Source of the DNA: Chrysogorgia sp. JL179-B06
Taxonomy: Eukaryota; Cnidaria; Anthozoa; Scleralcyonacea; Chrysogorgiidae
Length of the DNA: 64,000 nucleotides
NCBI GenBank assembly: GCA_035772405.1
Contig: JAYKKM010000504.1
Location: 2,561,001 to 2,625,000, forward strand
Reading direction: 5' to 3'
The notes under the pieces are model-generated. The model ran no database searches and was not told the DNA's origin. It saw nothing but the letters and a program-made list of their open reading frames with translations. Every line of letters begins with the position of its first letter. Position 1 is the stretch's first letter. This document shows, piece after piece, positions 34,905 through 47,164 of the stretch. The translations under genes and the position numbers were made by a program.

Positions 34905-35772
34905 ACTATAATAATAATAATAACGATAATAATAATTTAATCACTTCCTATGAACCTTGACATATCGCAATAGCTACTGCCAAGTTTAAAAATACATAGT
35001 AGTTTGTTAGCCTATACTAACACTCAACTTATCATAACAACTTTTTGACCCTATGTCTCCAGATATGGTTGGCCATTATTACATTTGAAATCGAGCACCA
35101 TCTAAGCAATAGTTTTATCGCATCTTTCTTAATATTCAATCTCCTCAAGTCCATATACACACTTTGTCGGATACAACCTAATGCACCGAAACAAAGTACC
35201 ACTAGACTCACTGTCCAATTCTGAGAACTTAAATAGTCACATAGCCGCTTGTAATGACGCAGTTTAGAATTATACGCCAGTTCAAAGTACATATCAAAAC
35301 ACACAGTTACTTCAACAATTATAATCTCCCGCGCGATTACTTTCACAATGACGATGTCTGGTTTTCGGGCTGGGATTTCTTTCAGATCATCACGAAGCTC
35401 AGGCAGGATCGACTCAAACAGCTTGTTAGTAAATAATCGGAGTCTCCGGTTGCTGACAAAAATTTCATCAAGCGCTTTATTTACAATGCGATCATGGCGC
35501 CTGTTGTAAAAATTTCGAAACTCGCGACAGCCGTTAAAGAGGTGGGCGGTACTTTCTGTATGTCGACGGCAGAAGGGACATTTTGGATCATTAGATCTGT
35601 TCCAGATATGCGTTGTAAAGTTCGTCGGCAGCAAACTAAGCCTCGCTTTCACAATGAATTTTACAAGATCACTGATCGACCAGTTATACAAAACTGAATG
35701 CGATGCTTTCACCACGATATCTTTCATTCCAAGAAAAGGTCCTTATAATAATAATAATAATAATAATAATAA
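34905..35772 (-). mobile_element. RLE-type non-LTR retrotransposon 3' fragment in TAA repeats
   Basis: The coding fragment 35032-35727 is bordered by ATAATAATAAT runs at 34908-34937 and 35743-35771. Non-LTR elements of the R4/Dong group are known to insert into TAA repeats, which fits. The reverse transcriptase is missing. Confidence 0.65.
35032..35727 (-). pseudogene. Non-LTR retroelement C-terminus: zinc knuckle and restriction-like endonuclease
   Basis: The 231-codon minus frame has a CPFCRRHTESTAHLFNGC zinc motif (CCHC type), the hallmark just after the RT in R2/R4/NeSL-like elements. A restriction-like endonuclease follows, with RKPDIVIVK and IIIVEVTVCFD (the PD...E-x-T/K pattern). The frame is open throughout, but it is only the 3' third of an element's single ORF. 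Confidence 0.75.
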
Positions 35773-36190
35773 GCATTCTGGGATGTACCGGTATATGCAG
35801 AGTACAACCATGTGACAGCGAATAGAGTAGATGGTCGGTTCGTAGATCACAAAAGTAAGAAAGTAATGGCTGTAGATGAGCTGTCCGTGGATTAACAACC
35901 GTGAAAATAAAGATGAGGAGAAAACGCTAAAGTACGCCCCCCTGCGATGGGAACTTAAACAACAGTACCCTGGGTATCAAGTGAAACAGTACAATGTGAT
36001 TATTGATGTCCTAGGAGGATGGTCCAGAGATATGGATACTACAATGCGAAAGATGCTGGGGCCTTGTGGAAGAGACGTACTATATTAAGGATGCAGAGAT
36101 CAGTGATCTCCAGTACCCTAAACATTGCACGAACATTTAAAGTCTTTACATGAAAGGAAGTCAAATCGGATGAAAGATTTAATATAGCCT
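35773..36190 (+). pseudogene. Second RLE non-LTR retroelement fragment
   Basis: On the + strand WDVPVYAEYNHVTANRVDGR is followed, after a frameshift near 35875, by [10 protein letters not shown] and [11 protein letters not shown], ending in an LNIARTF segment. This is a restriction-like endonuclease C-terminus of another subfamily, oriented opposite to 35032-35727. A TAA run borders it at the left and (TAA)n-type sequence follows near 36450-36490. Confidence 0.6.
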
Positions 36191-36511
36191 GATTATATAA
36201 GAAGGAAAACATCACCATGAGATAGATAATCCTCGAGTTTTTACGATATTAGTTGGGAGATAATTTTAATGACTTTTAAACATTTAGACTTATAGACTAA
36301 ACATTAAACTTTAGACTAAACATTAAGTTTTAGTAGATATTCTGTTACAACAATTTGTTTTATATTAATCCTTGACAGCAACATAGGTTACGTACTTGCG
36401 CCCTATGTCACTTTTTATGTAATTAGCATTCATACGTGTCATACTGTTATAATAATAATAAATAATAATAATGAATAATAATAATTTTAATAAAACTGTC
36501 TTCTTTACAAC

Positions 36512-36604
36512 AGGTAGATTACACTTATTACAACAGGTAGATTACAACAGGTAGATTACAACAGGTAGATTACAACAGGTAGATTACACTACACAACAGG
36601 TAGA
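36512..36604. repeat. Tandem repeat, 14-bp unit ACAACAGGTAGATT
   Basis: Five to six copies, two of them interrupted by short ACACTTATT or ACACTAC inserts. Confidence 0.9.
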
Positions 36605-36765
36605 TAAAATATGTATTTGTATATAAATTCTAATGACAATCATTGCATAATAATAATATTAATAATAATAATATTAATAACAATAACAACAATAATAATA
36701 AAGAAAATTGTGTTCAATAAATTAACTATCTACGTGAAGTATATATATCTAGTTAATTGCTGTAT

Positions 36766-36856
36766 AACAATAACAATAACAATAACAATAACAATAACAA
36801 TAACAATAACAATAACAATAACAATAACAATAACAATAACAATAACAATAACAATA
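36766..36856. repeat. (AACAAT)n hexanucleotide repeat
   Basis: About 15 perfect units, followed by an AATAATTATTATT mirror. Confidence 0.95.
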
Positions 36857-37125
36857 ATAATTATTATTATTATGAATATGGAATTGTAGGGAGCTAGTAT
36901 TGGTGGTGCAAATTATTATTGGATCTCTGGAACCATATTAGTAGAAGGTTTGACGAGTTGATAGCAAAATTGCCAATTACAATAGATTTTGGAATACTCA
37001 GAAAGCTTGTTTGCTTGGGACAGCGAGGATATTTTGACGGGTGATGGATAGCTAGGGTTGCCGGATGCAACTTGATATTCAGTTGAAAATCCAGCCGAAA
37101 AGATGAAGAGGCTGTGTAAAGGGAA

Positions 37126-37126
37126 G

Positions 37127-37157
<31 letters not shown>

Positions 37158-37560
37158 TATTTGACCTAGAATCCAAGCAAAACTATATAAACGTGCTTAG
37201 TTTACAAATACTAGGTATATAAAGAACGTTACATTTATACAAATTGCAACTTGTATGTCTTAAAACAAGGACACAGAAGTCCTTGTATTACACGTCTTGC
37301 TGTATAACCTTAGTCTAGTCTCCACAAAATTTACTCTATCAAACTACCTGCCTATAGCCCCCATGGCTATGTCCAATAAGTCCAAAATCGAATTTTATCC
37401 ACCATTAAGGGGTCAGGTGTCAATTGGGACGTAAGTCCTGTTCCTTTTTCCTGTCACACCTGTCTTATTCGTTGTATTTGTATGTACTTTTTTTTGCATT
37501 AATAGTAACTTGTAAATATATTGTGACAAACTCATTAAACTAAACTAAACTAAACTAATA
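37126..37560 (-). mobile_element. Probable non-LTR retroelement 3' tail
   Basis: TAATAATAATAATAATACTTTATTTGACC reads on the minus strand as an AAATAAAG signal followed by an ATT run, a common 3' end of CR1/L2-like elements. A second tail-like AAACT repeat is at about 37535-37558. No coding part was recognised. Confidence 0.4.
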
Positions 37561-37863
37561 ACCCAACCCTGAATGCCCCGGTCTAGTACGGGTTATATAT
37601 TTAACAACGGGTTCCAATTTGGTCTAACAAAAATAACTTTCGATATGCACCTTTCCTCTGTATATTCTTGTCCTAGTAAAATAAGTAGTTGAATAAAATG
37701 TGCAGTGTACGAGTGCAAGTTCTTAAAATAATTTAGTTCTCTTCTAACCAAAATGAAAAATTGTTCTGTTGCGTTTTTGTCACCATGTTTTCTCGAGTCT
37801 TTGAAAAGCATTTCTCGCCAATCTAGAGCACATTTACAACAGAGGTTTTACGTTTTACGATAC

Positions 37864-37939
37864 CTTTCTTCTTCTAATAAGGATTGCAGTTCATCGGTCA
37901 TACTTGCTCTGGCATCCTTACTCAGTGCTTCAAAGTCAG
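37864..37939 (-). CDS. SKT/SRCIN1-like gene, coiled-coil exon
   Basis: A 76-bp exon has minus acceptor TTTTTTTATTCTAAG and donor AG|GTATCG. It enters in phase 1, matching the exon ending at 39309, and leaves in phase 2, matching 33947. The peptide DFEALSKDARAS followed by DELQSLLEEE is helical and resembles the C-terminal coiled-coil part of SKT and p140Cap, where a DFE.L...DR...LQ.LL segment is conserved. Confidence 0.65.
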
Positions 37940-37944
37940 CTTAG

Positions 37945-38850
37945 AATAAAAAAACAATAATATTTAATAAATGGTTCATGACTTGAGCGCTCAAGGTTCA
38001 GCTCGCTCGATCCGTCCCGCGATATTTCACCAGTACAGACCTCGCGCTCGGTCAATAAGTAGTAATTAGTAGCAACACGAGGTACGTTCATCATAAGGTT
38101 CCAAGCTGTATCATATATAACTCACACACTTTTCCAAGTGCGTGGGTCGGCTATACGAGTATTTTGCAATGCTAGTTAAATAGTCATTTCTTAATCTGTG
38201 TAAACGTTATGTTTTTGTTGCAATAGATTTTAGATAATTGGCTCTCCCAACTTCGCATTCGTAACTCGATGGAGCATGCCAAACCATAAACTATTTATTT
38301 TATAACATAGAATAAGACAAGTAATGAAAAACAAGCTTAAATTACTTCGCAGATTAAAAAATAACTTTGTCCTTGCGAAGCTGAAAATGTTTTGATTGGT
38401 CGTTTGAAATTCCCGTGCTCCATCGACAAATGGAGCACGCACGATATCAGGTGTTCTCTCTTTCTTGTTTTACCACTCGATATAACGTTTTCGTTTTAAC
38501 CAATAAACTTGCTTCCACTAACTGTTTAAGATCAGTAGTCCAATCATTCTTGTAGAAAAGTTCAGGACACTGGGTATAGAATCCCATTTTGTTTCTTCAG
38601 ACGAATTTGACCCAGTGTTTTGATTAGCACATACAACCGTAAAAATTCCACATAATTTTCAATATCAGAAATAGTATTAGAGTCACTATCGTCACCATTT
38701 CCTGCATTATTTGCATTTTAAAATAATCCAGGATTGAAATCGTGTCTAACGGATGAATACTGCACAGACATGATTATAACATAATCTTCTCACGTCGTGA
38801 TAATCTTAACGACGCCTGCACATGGCACAGGTCCGCGGTTCCATAGGAAG
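37945..38850. other. Intron without recognised elements
   Basis: A CAGACCTCGCGCTCGGTCAATAAGT word near 38037 belongs to the hairpin repeat at 49035-49140. Nothing else is recognised. Confidence 0.45.
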
Positions 38851-39064
38851 AATCAATAAGCCAGTTCGTCATGTCGACTGCGCATCAAAATGACACGTTC
38901 TGCGTCGAGGTAAAACTGGGGAATCAGTATAACGAATTTGAAAGTGTGAATAGAAATGCAAATGTATATTGTGGTTTTAGCCTGATGTTATGAATTGAAA
39001 TAAGTTTTATCCAGACGCACAAGTCATTTTGATGCGCAGACGACATTACGAACTGGCTTATTGA
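38851..39064. repeat. Foldback element, 214 bp
   Basis: AATAAGCCAGTTCGTCATGT with GCGCATCAAAATGAC at the left is the inverted copy of GTCATTTTGATGCGC with ACATTACGAACTGGCTTATT at the right. Confidence 0.75.
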
Positions 39065-39308
39065 AAATCCTAATCCGTGTCTTAGCCGGTCAGTGGCTTA
39101 GATTACTATTAAATCGCCCCTATAACTGCAATTTTAATAATTACAAATATTCACTTCAGCCGTTTTGGGGGCAGGCTCTCACTTCCATTATTGAGCCCCG
39201 GTCTCGATTTGTGTTACCTTCGGCAGATAACACAACCTCGAACGTGATAAGTCCTATCATGCAATGATGCATGCATAACCTCATCCAATAATTATTACTT
39301 ACACTTAC

Positions 39309-39439
39309 ATTTTAACGAAGCAATAGATCGGCTGACGTCCTCGATGGAGCCATGGATTTCATCGACCTCGTTTTCCTTCACATTTGATTTATGATTAACT
39401 GCACCGTCACGTAGCATTTCAATCTCATTTTCCAAACGC
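39309..39439 (-). CDS. SKT/SRCIN1-like gene, coiled-coil exon
   Basis: A 131-bp exon has a very strong minus acceptor (TTTTTTTCTTGTGTAG) and donor AAAAT|GTAAGT. It enters in phase 2, leaves in phase 1, and matches both neighbours. The peptide RLENEIEMLRDGAV ... VDEIHGSIEDVSRSIASLK is a heptad-like helix, the kind of LEKEVE.LR ... SI.D.S..I..LK segment seen in SKT and p140Cap C-terminal coiled coils. The function inferred is oligomerisation or scaffolding at the actin/microtubule cytoskeleton. Confidence 0.75.
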
Positions 39440-40026
39440 CTACACAAGAAAAAAAATAAAAGGAAAATGTGTTTTTATTAGGGCTTGCGCAACGTGATAG
39501 TATTGTAAGGTGTTCGGAATTTTTTTAATTATCCATGAAATTCATGCGTTGATATATATCTTTTACTTTCTTAAAGTACCATGTTTAAGATTTTGATTTG
39601 ATGGTTCTATATCTTTAATATATGGCTTAGCTTGCATGCAGTGATCGGTCTTATCGCAGCTAGAAATTCTGTTATGTGATTGGTTCCTGAGCAGTTTTTA
39701 CAAACCCGCGGTAAAGGGTACCGGTCATTATGGAACCGCTGAAAAACCGCGGAAGGGATAATTTTGCCGTAAAGACCTCCCACTCGGTCAACAGAGTTTT
39801 AGTAATCGTCGGTGCTTTATGAAAAAAGGTGTCTGGAAATGCATAGCAGTTTGATACTCTAAGGTATTGTGTATGTTTAACTTTAGATGTGCTTCGAGGT
39901 CATGCATGATGGGTCGTATGGTGGCGCCGCGTTGATCTGCCCGTCGTGTAGTTAGTATAGGATGATTAGCATGACCCCTTTACCTTTTACCTTTAATCTT
40001 CATTCGGCAGACCCCGATTTTTATGT

Positions 40027-40593
40027 ATTAGTTAAAACATGAGCGGCTGATGGCGAGCCGTTGTAACTGCCCATAAACATCGGCCGCGAATATTTTAACG
40101 AACTTGTAAAATGAATAGAATATACGAGGCATACTTTGTTTGGAAGTTGTAGAAACGGTACAAACAAATTATTTTTACTCTGAAAAAGCTCAATTTGAGC
40201 AATTTAACTTTGATAAAACATTGATGTTTTATTAATCAATGTTTTATCCTGTGTTGTAAAATTCATTAATAATTCATGAAGAAAATTCAAAAGAAATCAA
40301 TATTTAATCAGCATCTTTAACCCAGGATAAAACATTGATTAATAAAACATCAATATTTTATCAAAGTTAACTTGCTGATTAATAAAACATCAATGTTTTA
40401 TCAAAGTTAACTTCCTCATATTGAGCTTTTTCGGAGTTAAAATAATTTGTTTGTACCGTAGAAACAACTTCCAAACAAAGTATGTATTATATATTCTACT
40501 CATTTTACAAGTTCGTTAAAACATTCGCGGTCGATGTTTATGGGCAGTTAAACTGCCCATAAACATCGGCCGCTCATGTTTTAACTACTACTT
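40027..40593. repeat. Nested inverted repeat, about 570 bp
   Basis: TTAAAACATGAGCGGC and CGAACTTGTAAAATGA at the left face their complements near 40500 and 40575. The inner words GATAAAACATTGATG and mirrors form further stems at 40212-40400. The terminal block GCCCATAAACATCGGCCGC is present once at the left (40070) and twice, head to head, at the right (40535-40570). Confidence 0.7.
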
Positions 40594-42221
40594 AGAGATG
40601 CTGATTAAATATTAATTTCTTTTTTTCCTTCATGAATTATTAATGAATTTTACAAGATAGATTAATATTTCTACTTTTGAATTCTGTTAATATCAGTAAT
40701 ATTGGGTCCGTTGCTATGGCGAGACACTCGTAACAAATTTCTTCGAAATGGCCGATTGCTTCAAGTATTTGGAAAGTAAGGCGATCCCCCATTTTTTCGA
40801 TTATATTTTTCTTTTCTTTTTTTCCAGATTATTATATATTTTGCGCGAAAATTGATTGACTGATTTACGCCTCTCGTGACAGTTAACATGTCCAGGTTGC
40901 AAAATGTCTTGTTAATTACAACATAATAAAAATCGACTCTAACAAAAACAGTTCATCGTTCAACTATATTACCAAAATCTAAGGAAACGCGTACTCTGCT
41001 TGAACATTCATGATTATTTAAACATCCGCGCATAAATTTGACGTCAGAGTAGCTTGGCCGCTTGGCAAGTCGGTAAAAGTGGCGTTATAAAAAAGGTTAT
41101 AAGAAAAGTCCGTTTTCTTCTCTCCACCCGCGAAAACAAAAGACGGACTTTGAGAAAGTCTACCTACGCCACTGATGTAGGTTTTCGCATGATACAGAGG
41201 ATTATCAGGGTCGCAACGTACCTATACGAAGAAGTTTTGTGATTGGTTGATTATAACAATAAAACAATACAATCAACCACAAAGAAACCAATGTCCTAAC
41301 CCTAACCACTTTTGTTCCATGTACGTATTTACCGGATTATCAAAGTCTCCGTTTGTGTTCCCCTAGTCTTCGACAGATATAACACTACCTCGTCCTTGAT
41401 AATTCTCGGCATCATGCATGCTGAACCTCAGCTATAATTGTCAATTACGTACAGTTATATTTTAACGAAAAGGCGAAAATACCAAATATTAGTTAACAAT
41501 TAGTCTCGGTGAATATTGTTAAATTTCAACGATAATCACCTCGACTTGACTAACTAATTGTTTTAGTATAATTTGAGGCTTGAACTGAATATCCAATTGA
41601 GAAGTTTTAAACAGACAGTTTGCACTGTGTTACATATAAATTGTTAATCCAAATGCTCGATGTTTTCTTCACGCTTGACATGCATGCAGCTTTCAAAAAC
41701 ACACTAACGATCAAAACAGACGTAAAAATACAAATAATTATACGATAAAGAACTTCCTCACCCTTGGACAGTTCTATCTTGAGAGAAATCTGATGTATAT
41801 ACAGTGTCTTTATGCTAGGTTTTCGAGCCCTTTCGACGATTTATTAGTTCAGCCAATCAGAACTCGCTTAAAGTGCCCATAACCCCAAATACGATATTAC
41901 GGATATATAGACGGCCGGCCATGGTTCAAAAATATTATCGTTGATGGCATTTTTTGTTACAAGCAGGCAACCACGCCAGATGCTATCGGATAGTGTTTCT
42001 TTTGAAGGTATGGGGGGTTGCCATCGCTAATTCGGGATTTGAATATTAAAAAATTGGTGTTTTTCGAAAGCGCATCACGGCTTGGAAGTACCTCGTTTTA
42101 ACGAATGGCATTCCATGGAGTATTGTAATATACGTCAGTGCTTGATTTTGATTGGCTAATTTCAGACTGTTATCCAATCAACGCGCGTGAAACTTCGGAT
42201 ACGCTAATTCGCATAACTCAC

Positions 42222-42299
42222 AATGACAAGTAAACAAGGAACATGGCGCATATATATACCTAAACAGAACACTTCGTCTTCGAAGGAAAACAACAACAG
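42222..42299 (+). CDS. Candidate first exon inside the TTAA element
   Basis: ATG at 42222 opens 26 codons (MTSKQGTWRIYIPKQ ...) that end at a consensus donor AACAGG|GTAAGT. A TATATATA box at 42250 lies inside it. The position just within the left terminal repeat would suit a transposase gene's start, but no downstream exon was recognised. Function is unknown. Confidence 0.25.
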
Positions 42300-45164
42300 G
42301 GTAAGTTTGTAAAGCTTAATTAATTTTTAAAACTGGTAGCTTTGGTAAAGTCCTTTATGCTAAAGTACTGAAGTTAGTTTTGGTAATCTGCATGTAGCGA
42401 ATACAACCATGCATTCAACCTGAGCTTTTAATTCGTCTTGACTCCTGAGGACATCTACCTCTGGGACCAGGGTGAGGACATCCTCAGATGCGAACTGAAT
42501 TTTTTGTTTGTTATCGGTTTACATTACCATCTTGGTAAATGTGTACATCTTACTTATGTAGTTTTATTACCTTCTATTTCGTTTGATTACATTTGTTTTC
42601 CATATTTGCAAGTTCATGTATGGTATATTTAAAAGTGCTGTTCAGGTATCGTTGAAAGTCAGAGATTGACCCGAATTGACGTATAGTTTGATACTTGTGA
42701 ATCTCTATTTATTCCCTAATTATCAGAGATAAGTACAGTAGTTGTTTTTGATGCAGATGAGATAAGCTTGTTTCCGAATAATTCTGTGATTGATAATTGA
42801 TATTTGTTTAGGTTTGTTTGGCAATTAACAGAACATTTTTCAGTGTGACTATTTGAGCAATAACTAAGATGTTCTTTGAGAGACAGTATAGTATGTTTGG
42901 CCATTTTCTCCAATGTTTATTAAAACTAAACCACATTCTCAAGGAATGTGGTAAATTCCAGACTTTTTGTCAATGCTTTATCTTTGTGGGCAAATAGTTG
43001 TTGGTTGAGCTTTTCAGTCTGTACTACATTGGTGTGAGAAAGATCAGAAGGTCTGGGTGGATGCATATCTGTTGTATTTCAAATCATTTCTGATGCGATA
43101 AAGTTCTTCCTTGAAGTGGTCTTGGTCGCAGATGTATTGTGTACATTGAACAATTGGTTATAAATGGATGATTTGGTTAGGTTTCTTGTAAGCTGTATAT
43201 ACATATACAATACACAATGTCAGACTAGAAAAGCAACACTCCATGATAAAGCTATTGTGATGGTCCAGGAGTACATATAGTACCGATGTTGAAAATGTCT
43301 TTCTAATATAGAATGTATATACTGCTGCATAAACTTGGTTTAAATGGTGAAAATTATATTGCTTTGCCTTTGGTTTCAAAATTGCCCATAAATAGACTGT
43401 ACCAGTATGTGAGAAATGGAAATCAAACAGTCTTCCTCAAAGAACATCTTAATTGAATGCTTAAAGGGCCACACTGAAAAGTCTTCTGTTGGTAAACAAA
43501 TCTGAATAAGGGATCACAGAATATATGCTCTGGAAACAAGCCTCACTTATCTGCACTCAAAACCTCTCTTGCAGGAAATCAAGGAAATTCATAAGCGTCC
43601 ATTCCTCAAGAAGGCAAATCTCTATAGATGATGATACCTGGATTGGACCTCAGTCTATTAAGTAATAAACAATTATTTCATAAGTCATGCATCTTATTTC
43701 TGATCATTTATAGACCTAGAGTGAGGGGAATTCAAGAAAATATTACCCTGAGGGTCAGGGCAAAGCCCAAGCAATATTATATCATCCTGCGGGGTAATAT
43801 TTTGTCGAATATAAATTATATAATACCGAAACAATCTTGAATAGTTTTCTAATAACCGAAGAATTTCCTTGTCATCTCATTCTCCAGGTGAAACAATGGG
43901 TGAAATGTCTTCTTGTTCCTCCATTGTTAACAGCCTCATTTTGGTTTTTGCACCTGAGGGTATTTGAGCTAGTATGGTATTCAAGCTTGAATACCAAAGA
44001 GTTGTACCACAGGGTGGGGATAATTCTGTGATATATTGACCGGTCACGTGGTACAAATTTAACTCCCTAGCTAGTGTCTACTAGACAATTTACAGTTGAG
44101 GTATAATTATTATTATATTGATCATATGTAAGTTCAAAATTTTGTAAATTTAAATCAATTCTGAATATACGTCCACAAGTGTGATATATTCAAATTCATC
44201 AATCTTTTGTAATAATGTAGACATATTAAAAAAATCAGGGATGTGCTGAGCAACACAAGATGAAAGCTTAGCTTTTAATGAATTATATGCATGGTTGTGT
44301 ATCCATAAATTACCAATACTGAACGATCAATCATCAAAACCATTATTATGACATTAAACCAACAACACCTAATAAAAGCAATGCATGTAGACTCACAGGT
44401 AACTGCTTCACCCCATTTATTAATCTCAATCTGTTAGTGTTAGTCCATGGGATTTTTACAATTATTGGCATTACAACTACGAAGAGGTGTTCATTCGCTG
44501 GAGTTTTTGCAGCATTTATATGTGGCAAAACAGACAAGCGTCTAACGAAACCTCTTTCTTTTTCTTTTTTAGAATTGAAACAGGAACTATACTATATTAA
44601 CCGGTTTACGCTGAGAGCTCGATGTCGAAGCCATTTTATATTATATTAATCGCTGCTTTTTCGTACAAATTTAATGTTTGTTTGTATATTAAAATTAAAC
44701 GAAGTCAACTGATCGACAACTCGACACACTCACCAACTAAATACACCAAAAAAACGAATAAAATATACGATATTATGATGATATATAGCCTGATTTCGCG
44801 GACACGATTTGCATTCAACGATGGCTTGTTAATTTTGACTCGCGCGTAAAGCGCGCGTACTTTGCTTAACCTGCGTACCCATTGGCTGGTATTTACAGCC
44901 TCGCCAATCATAATCAAAGACCCCCTATGAAGCAAGTTGCCAGGGAAAAACCGGCTCGGATATTTCCGTCGGACTCGAAGCGTGTAAAGCAGCTGAAGAA
45001 ACCTCAAAATTTTAACATTAAAACCCCAAAATTCTGTTGGCAACCGGCCCAGTCATCTTTGTCGAAGTCTAAGCTACATTTCTGTGGTGGTTGCCTGCTT
45101 GTAACAGAAAATGCCATCAAAGGTGTTTTTGAGGCACTTTTGTCGAGGTTGGCCGGCCGTCTAA

Positions 45165-45567
45165 TAGATGCTACATGAAGTGAAAAGTTGAATGCCAAAA
45201 TATTTTATGATTTGAGCTTTGCGTTGATGTGCTATAAAGATTTGTTTGTCAGAAATGGTAATGAGTGTGACGTCATTTACGGCATTTGGCTTTCTTTTCT
45301 GCTTTCCGTGTGATAGACTGGTTGAGAATTTGAGTGAAAAAGTTGATAACATCTTCACTATAGCGGTCAAGTATATCATCAACGTTTGAGTTACATTAAT
45401 TTGCTTTAACAGTAGAATATTGTATCCGAAATGATGCCGTAAATGACGTCGTAAATGACGTCACACTCATTAGCATTTCTGACAAACAAATCTTTATAGC
45501 ACATCAACGCAAAGCTCAAATCATAAAATATTTTGGCATTCAACTTTTCACTTCATGTAGCATCTAT
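45165..45567. mobile_element. Foldback element nested in a terminal repeat
   Basis: TAGATGCTACATGAAGTGAA at the left faces its complement at the right, and the stem extends at least 110 bp (AATATTTTATGATTTGAGC, TTGTCAGAAATG and mirrors). It sits inside the right inverted repeat of the 41868-45604 element, splitting the block between GACGG and the TATATC words. Confidence 0.75.
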
Positions 45568-45716
45568 ATCAGTAATATCGTATTTGGGGTCATGGGCACT
45601 TTAAGCTCAGAAATTATACTAAATATGAATATATAATAATCCTAAACATGAGAAAGGCACCGTTTAAATGATATCACATTTAATGAATTATGAACCATCT
45701 TCTACAGGCTAGATAC

Positions 45717-45813
45717 CTCATCGTCTTCTCTGCATGATCACTACGTCGTTGATAAGCCGTTTCTTCAGCCAGTAATTTACGTTTTTGTAAGCTCACGTTA
45801 TGTTCATTCCCAT
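45717..45813 (-). CDS. SKT/SRCIN1-like gene, helical exon
   Basis: A 97-bp exon has minus acceptor ACAATTTTCTAG and donor ATGAG|GTATCT. It enters in phase 1 from 46831, leaves in phase 2 to 39439, and codes across without a stop. The peptide LQKRKLLAEETAYQRRSDHAE is a charged helix like the LL.EE..Y.KR.D..EK segment of the SKT/p140Cap C-terminal region. Confidence 0.7.
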
Positions 45814-46199
45814 CTAGAAAATTGTACTACCATCATAATTAAAAACTTCTACTGGACATTAAAGTGTCTATGAAACGAAAAAAAAATAGGAATACTAGGA
45901 ATCTGTATTAAAATATTATTCAAGTAAAAATAAGCCATTGGAAAATCCGTTTTCCACTTGCACCTTCTACCCTGATTTATGCGACAAATTATAAGGGGCC
46001 TGAGACGAGTCGTGCCGTAAATACCTTTGCAAACGCTATAGTTTACAGCTCGATCACAGGAATTTTGCTTCCGAACATTAACTGTGATTAACCTGGATAC
46101 AAAGGTATTCACGTCACAGGCCTATTATGTACATATTTCCGGCCGCTCGGAATTTTTCGCATAAAGTTCATCATGTTTGATTGAGGGTTTAGGATGTAA

Positions 46200-46800
46200 A
46201 AGGACACGATATTAAGTTTTAATGTTTTAATATATACACTGCTGTAGTGAATGTGGGAGAGCTTGGAGTAGACAGACGATACATGGACGATGGTGAAGCT
46301 CATATCCTCAGAAAGATGATGAGCTTGACAATCGTTCATGTATAGTCTGTCTACTCCAAGCTCTCCCACATTCACTATTTTGGACGGTATGTTGGACGGT
46401 ACCTTACCGTGCACAAATCCTTTGTTTTAGTTTAATTAATATTTAAACAGCACGGTTGAACCCAAAGTTGCAATGGATGATTGCTTCATTATACCAAAAA
46501 AACCAATGTGTTCAGTGACCGTCACAGTCCACAAATTTGCAGAAACGTGAACAATATCTTTATCATTATTGTTCACGTTTATGCAAATTTGTGAACAACG
46601 ACTTTCGTCGAGTTTCCAGACCTATTGACTATGTTCAAAGTCATCATCAAGCTAATCAACAGACGAGTGCGACGATAACAGAGGATCATGGGTAATCAGG
46701 AAAAAATTGAAAATAAATTATTGTCCTGTGTAATTATGGGTCAAGTATTTTCTCGTTCTGATTAGACATGATTCCCTGTTATCGCCCAACTCGTCTATAA
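46200..46800. repeat. Three adjacent foldbacks
   Basis: 46240-46378: AGTGAATGTGGGAGAGCTTG and AGTAGACAGACGATACATG against mirrors. 46530-46595: CACAAATTTGCAGAAACGTG against its mirror. 46665-46795: AACAGACGAGT with GATAACAG against mirrors. The first belongs to the family also present at 50145-50285 and 62345-62475. Confidence 0.65.
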
Positions 46801-46830
46801 ATTAGTAAAAAACACCTTTAAACCTGTTAC

Positions 46831-47163
46831 CTTGCAAAGCCCCCTCGACAGCTGCCATTATTTGCTGTCCAGTCTTGGAAAGCAGTGTATTAAAAACGTG
46901 GGCATTATACTCGTGTTGATTACGTAGCTCCTCTAACTGTATTCTCAACTGTTTAACATCTTTCTTTAAATAAGCAGCTGTCACCTTGATATGATTATCT
47001 CTTACACGATTGCTTGTATCAATCCAAACTCTTGGTCGAACAATCGATTTTTTTGACGACTCTTGATTTTTCTCTTTTATATTATACTCGCTATGAGAAG
47101 AGTGAGATCTCATTGCATCTTTACTAGATGAACGGCCGGGAGGTGGCGGTTTTGTCTTGCGTT
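46831..47163 (-). CDS. SKT/SRCIN1-like gene, proline/serine linker and coiled coil
   Basis: A 333-bp exon lies between acceptor CTTCTCATCCAATAG and donor CAAG|GTAACA. It enters and leaves in phase 1. It begins with KTKPPPPGRSSS, continues through a serine/histidine-rich stretch, and ends with a coiled coil (LKKDVKQLRIQLEELRNQHE ... LLSKTGQQIMAAVEGAL). A proline-rich patch before a long coiled coil is typical of p140Cap/SKT adaptors, which bind SH3 proteins and the cytoskeleton. The assignment rests on the whole exon chain. Confidence 0.7.
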
Positions 47164-47164
47164 C

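Larger units (their letters stand above)
41868..45604. mobile_element. 3.7-kb TTAA-flanked element (AGTGCCCAT family)
   Basis: TTAA at 41868-41871 and 45601-45604 bracket inverted ends AGTGCCCATAACCCCAAATA and its mirror. The match continues through CGATATTAC, GACGGCCGGCC and TTACAAGCAGGCAACCAC. The right inverted repeat is split by a 400-bp palindrome at 45165-45567. Inside there is a candidate exon at 42222 but no recognisable transposase. It is probably a large non-autonomous or decayed piggyBac-type element inside an intron. Confidence 0.7.

Noticed and set aside
36611..36889. 92-codon frame rich in Ile-Thr
   Set aside because: Translation of the AACAAT hexanucleotide repeat.
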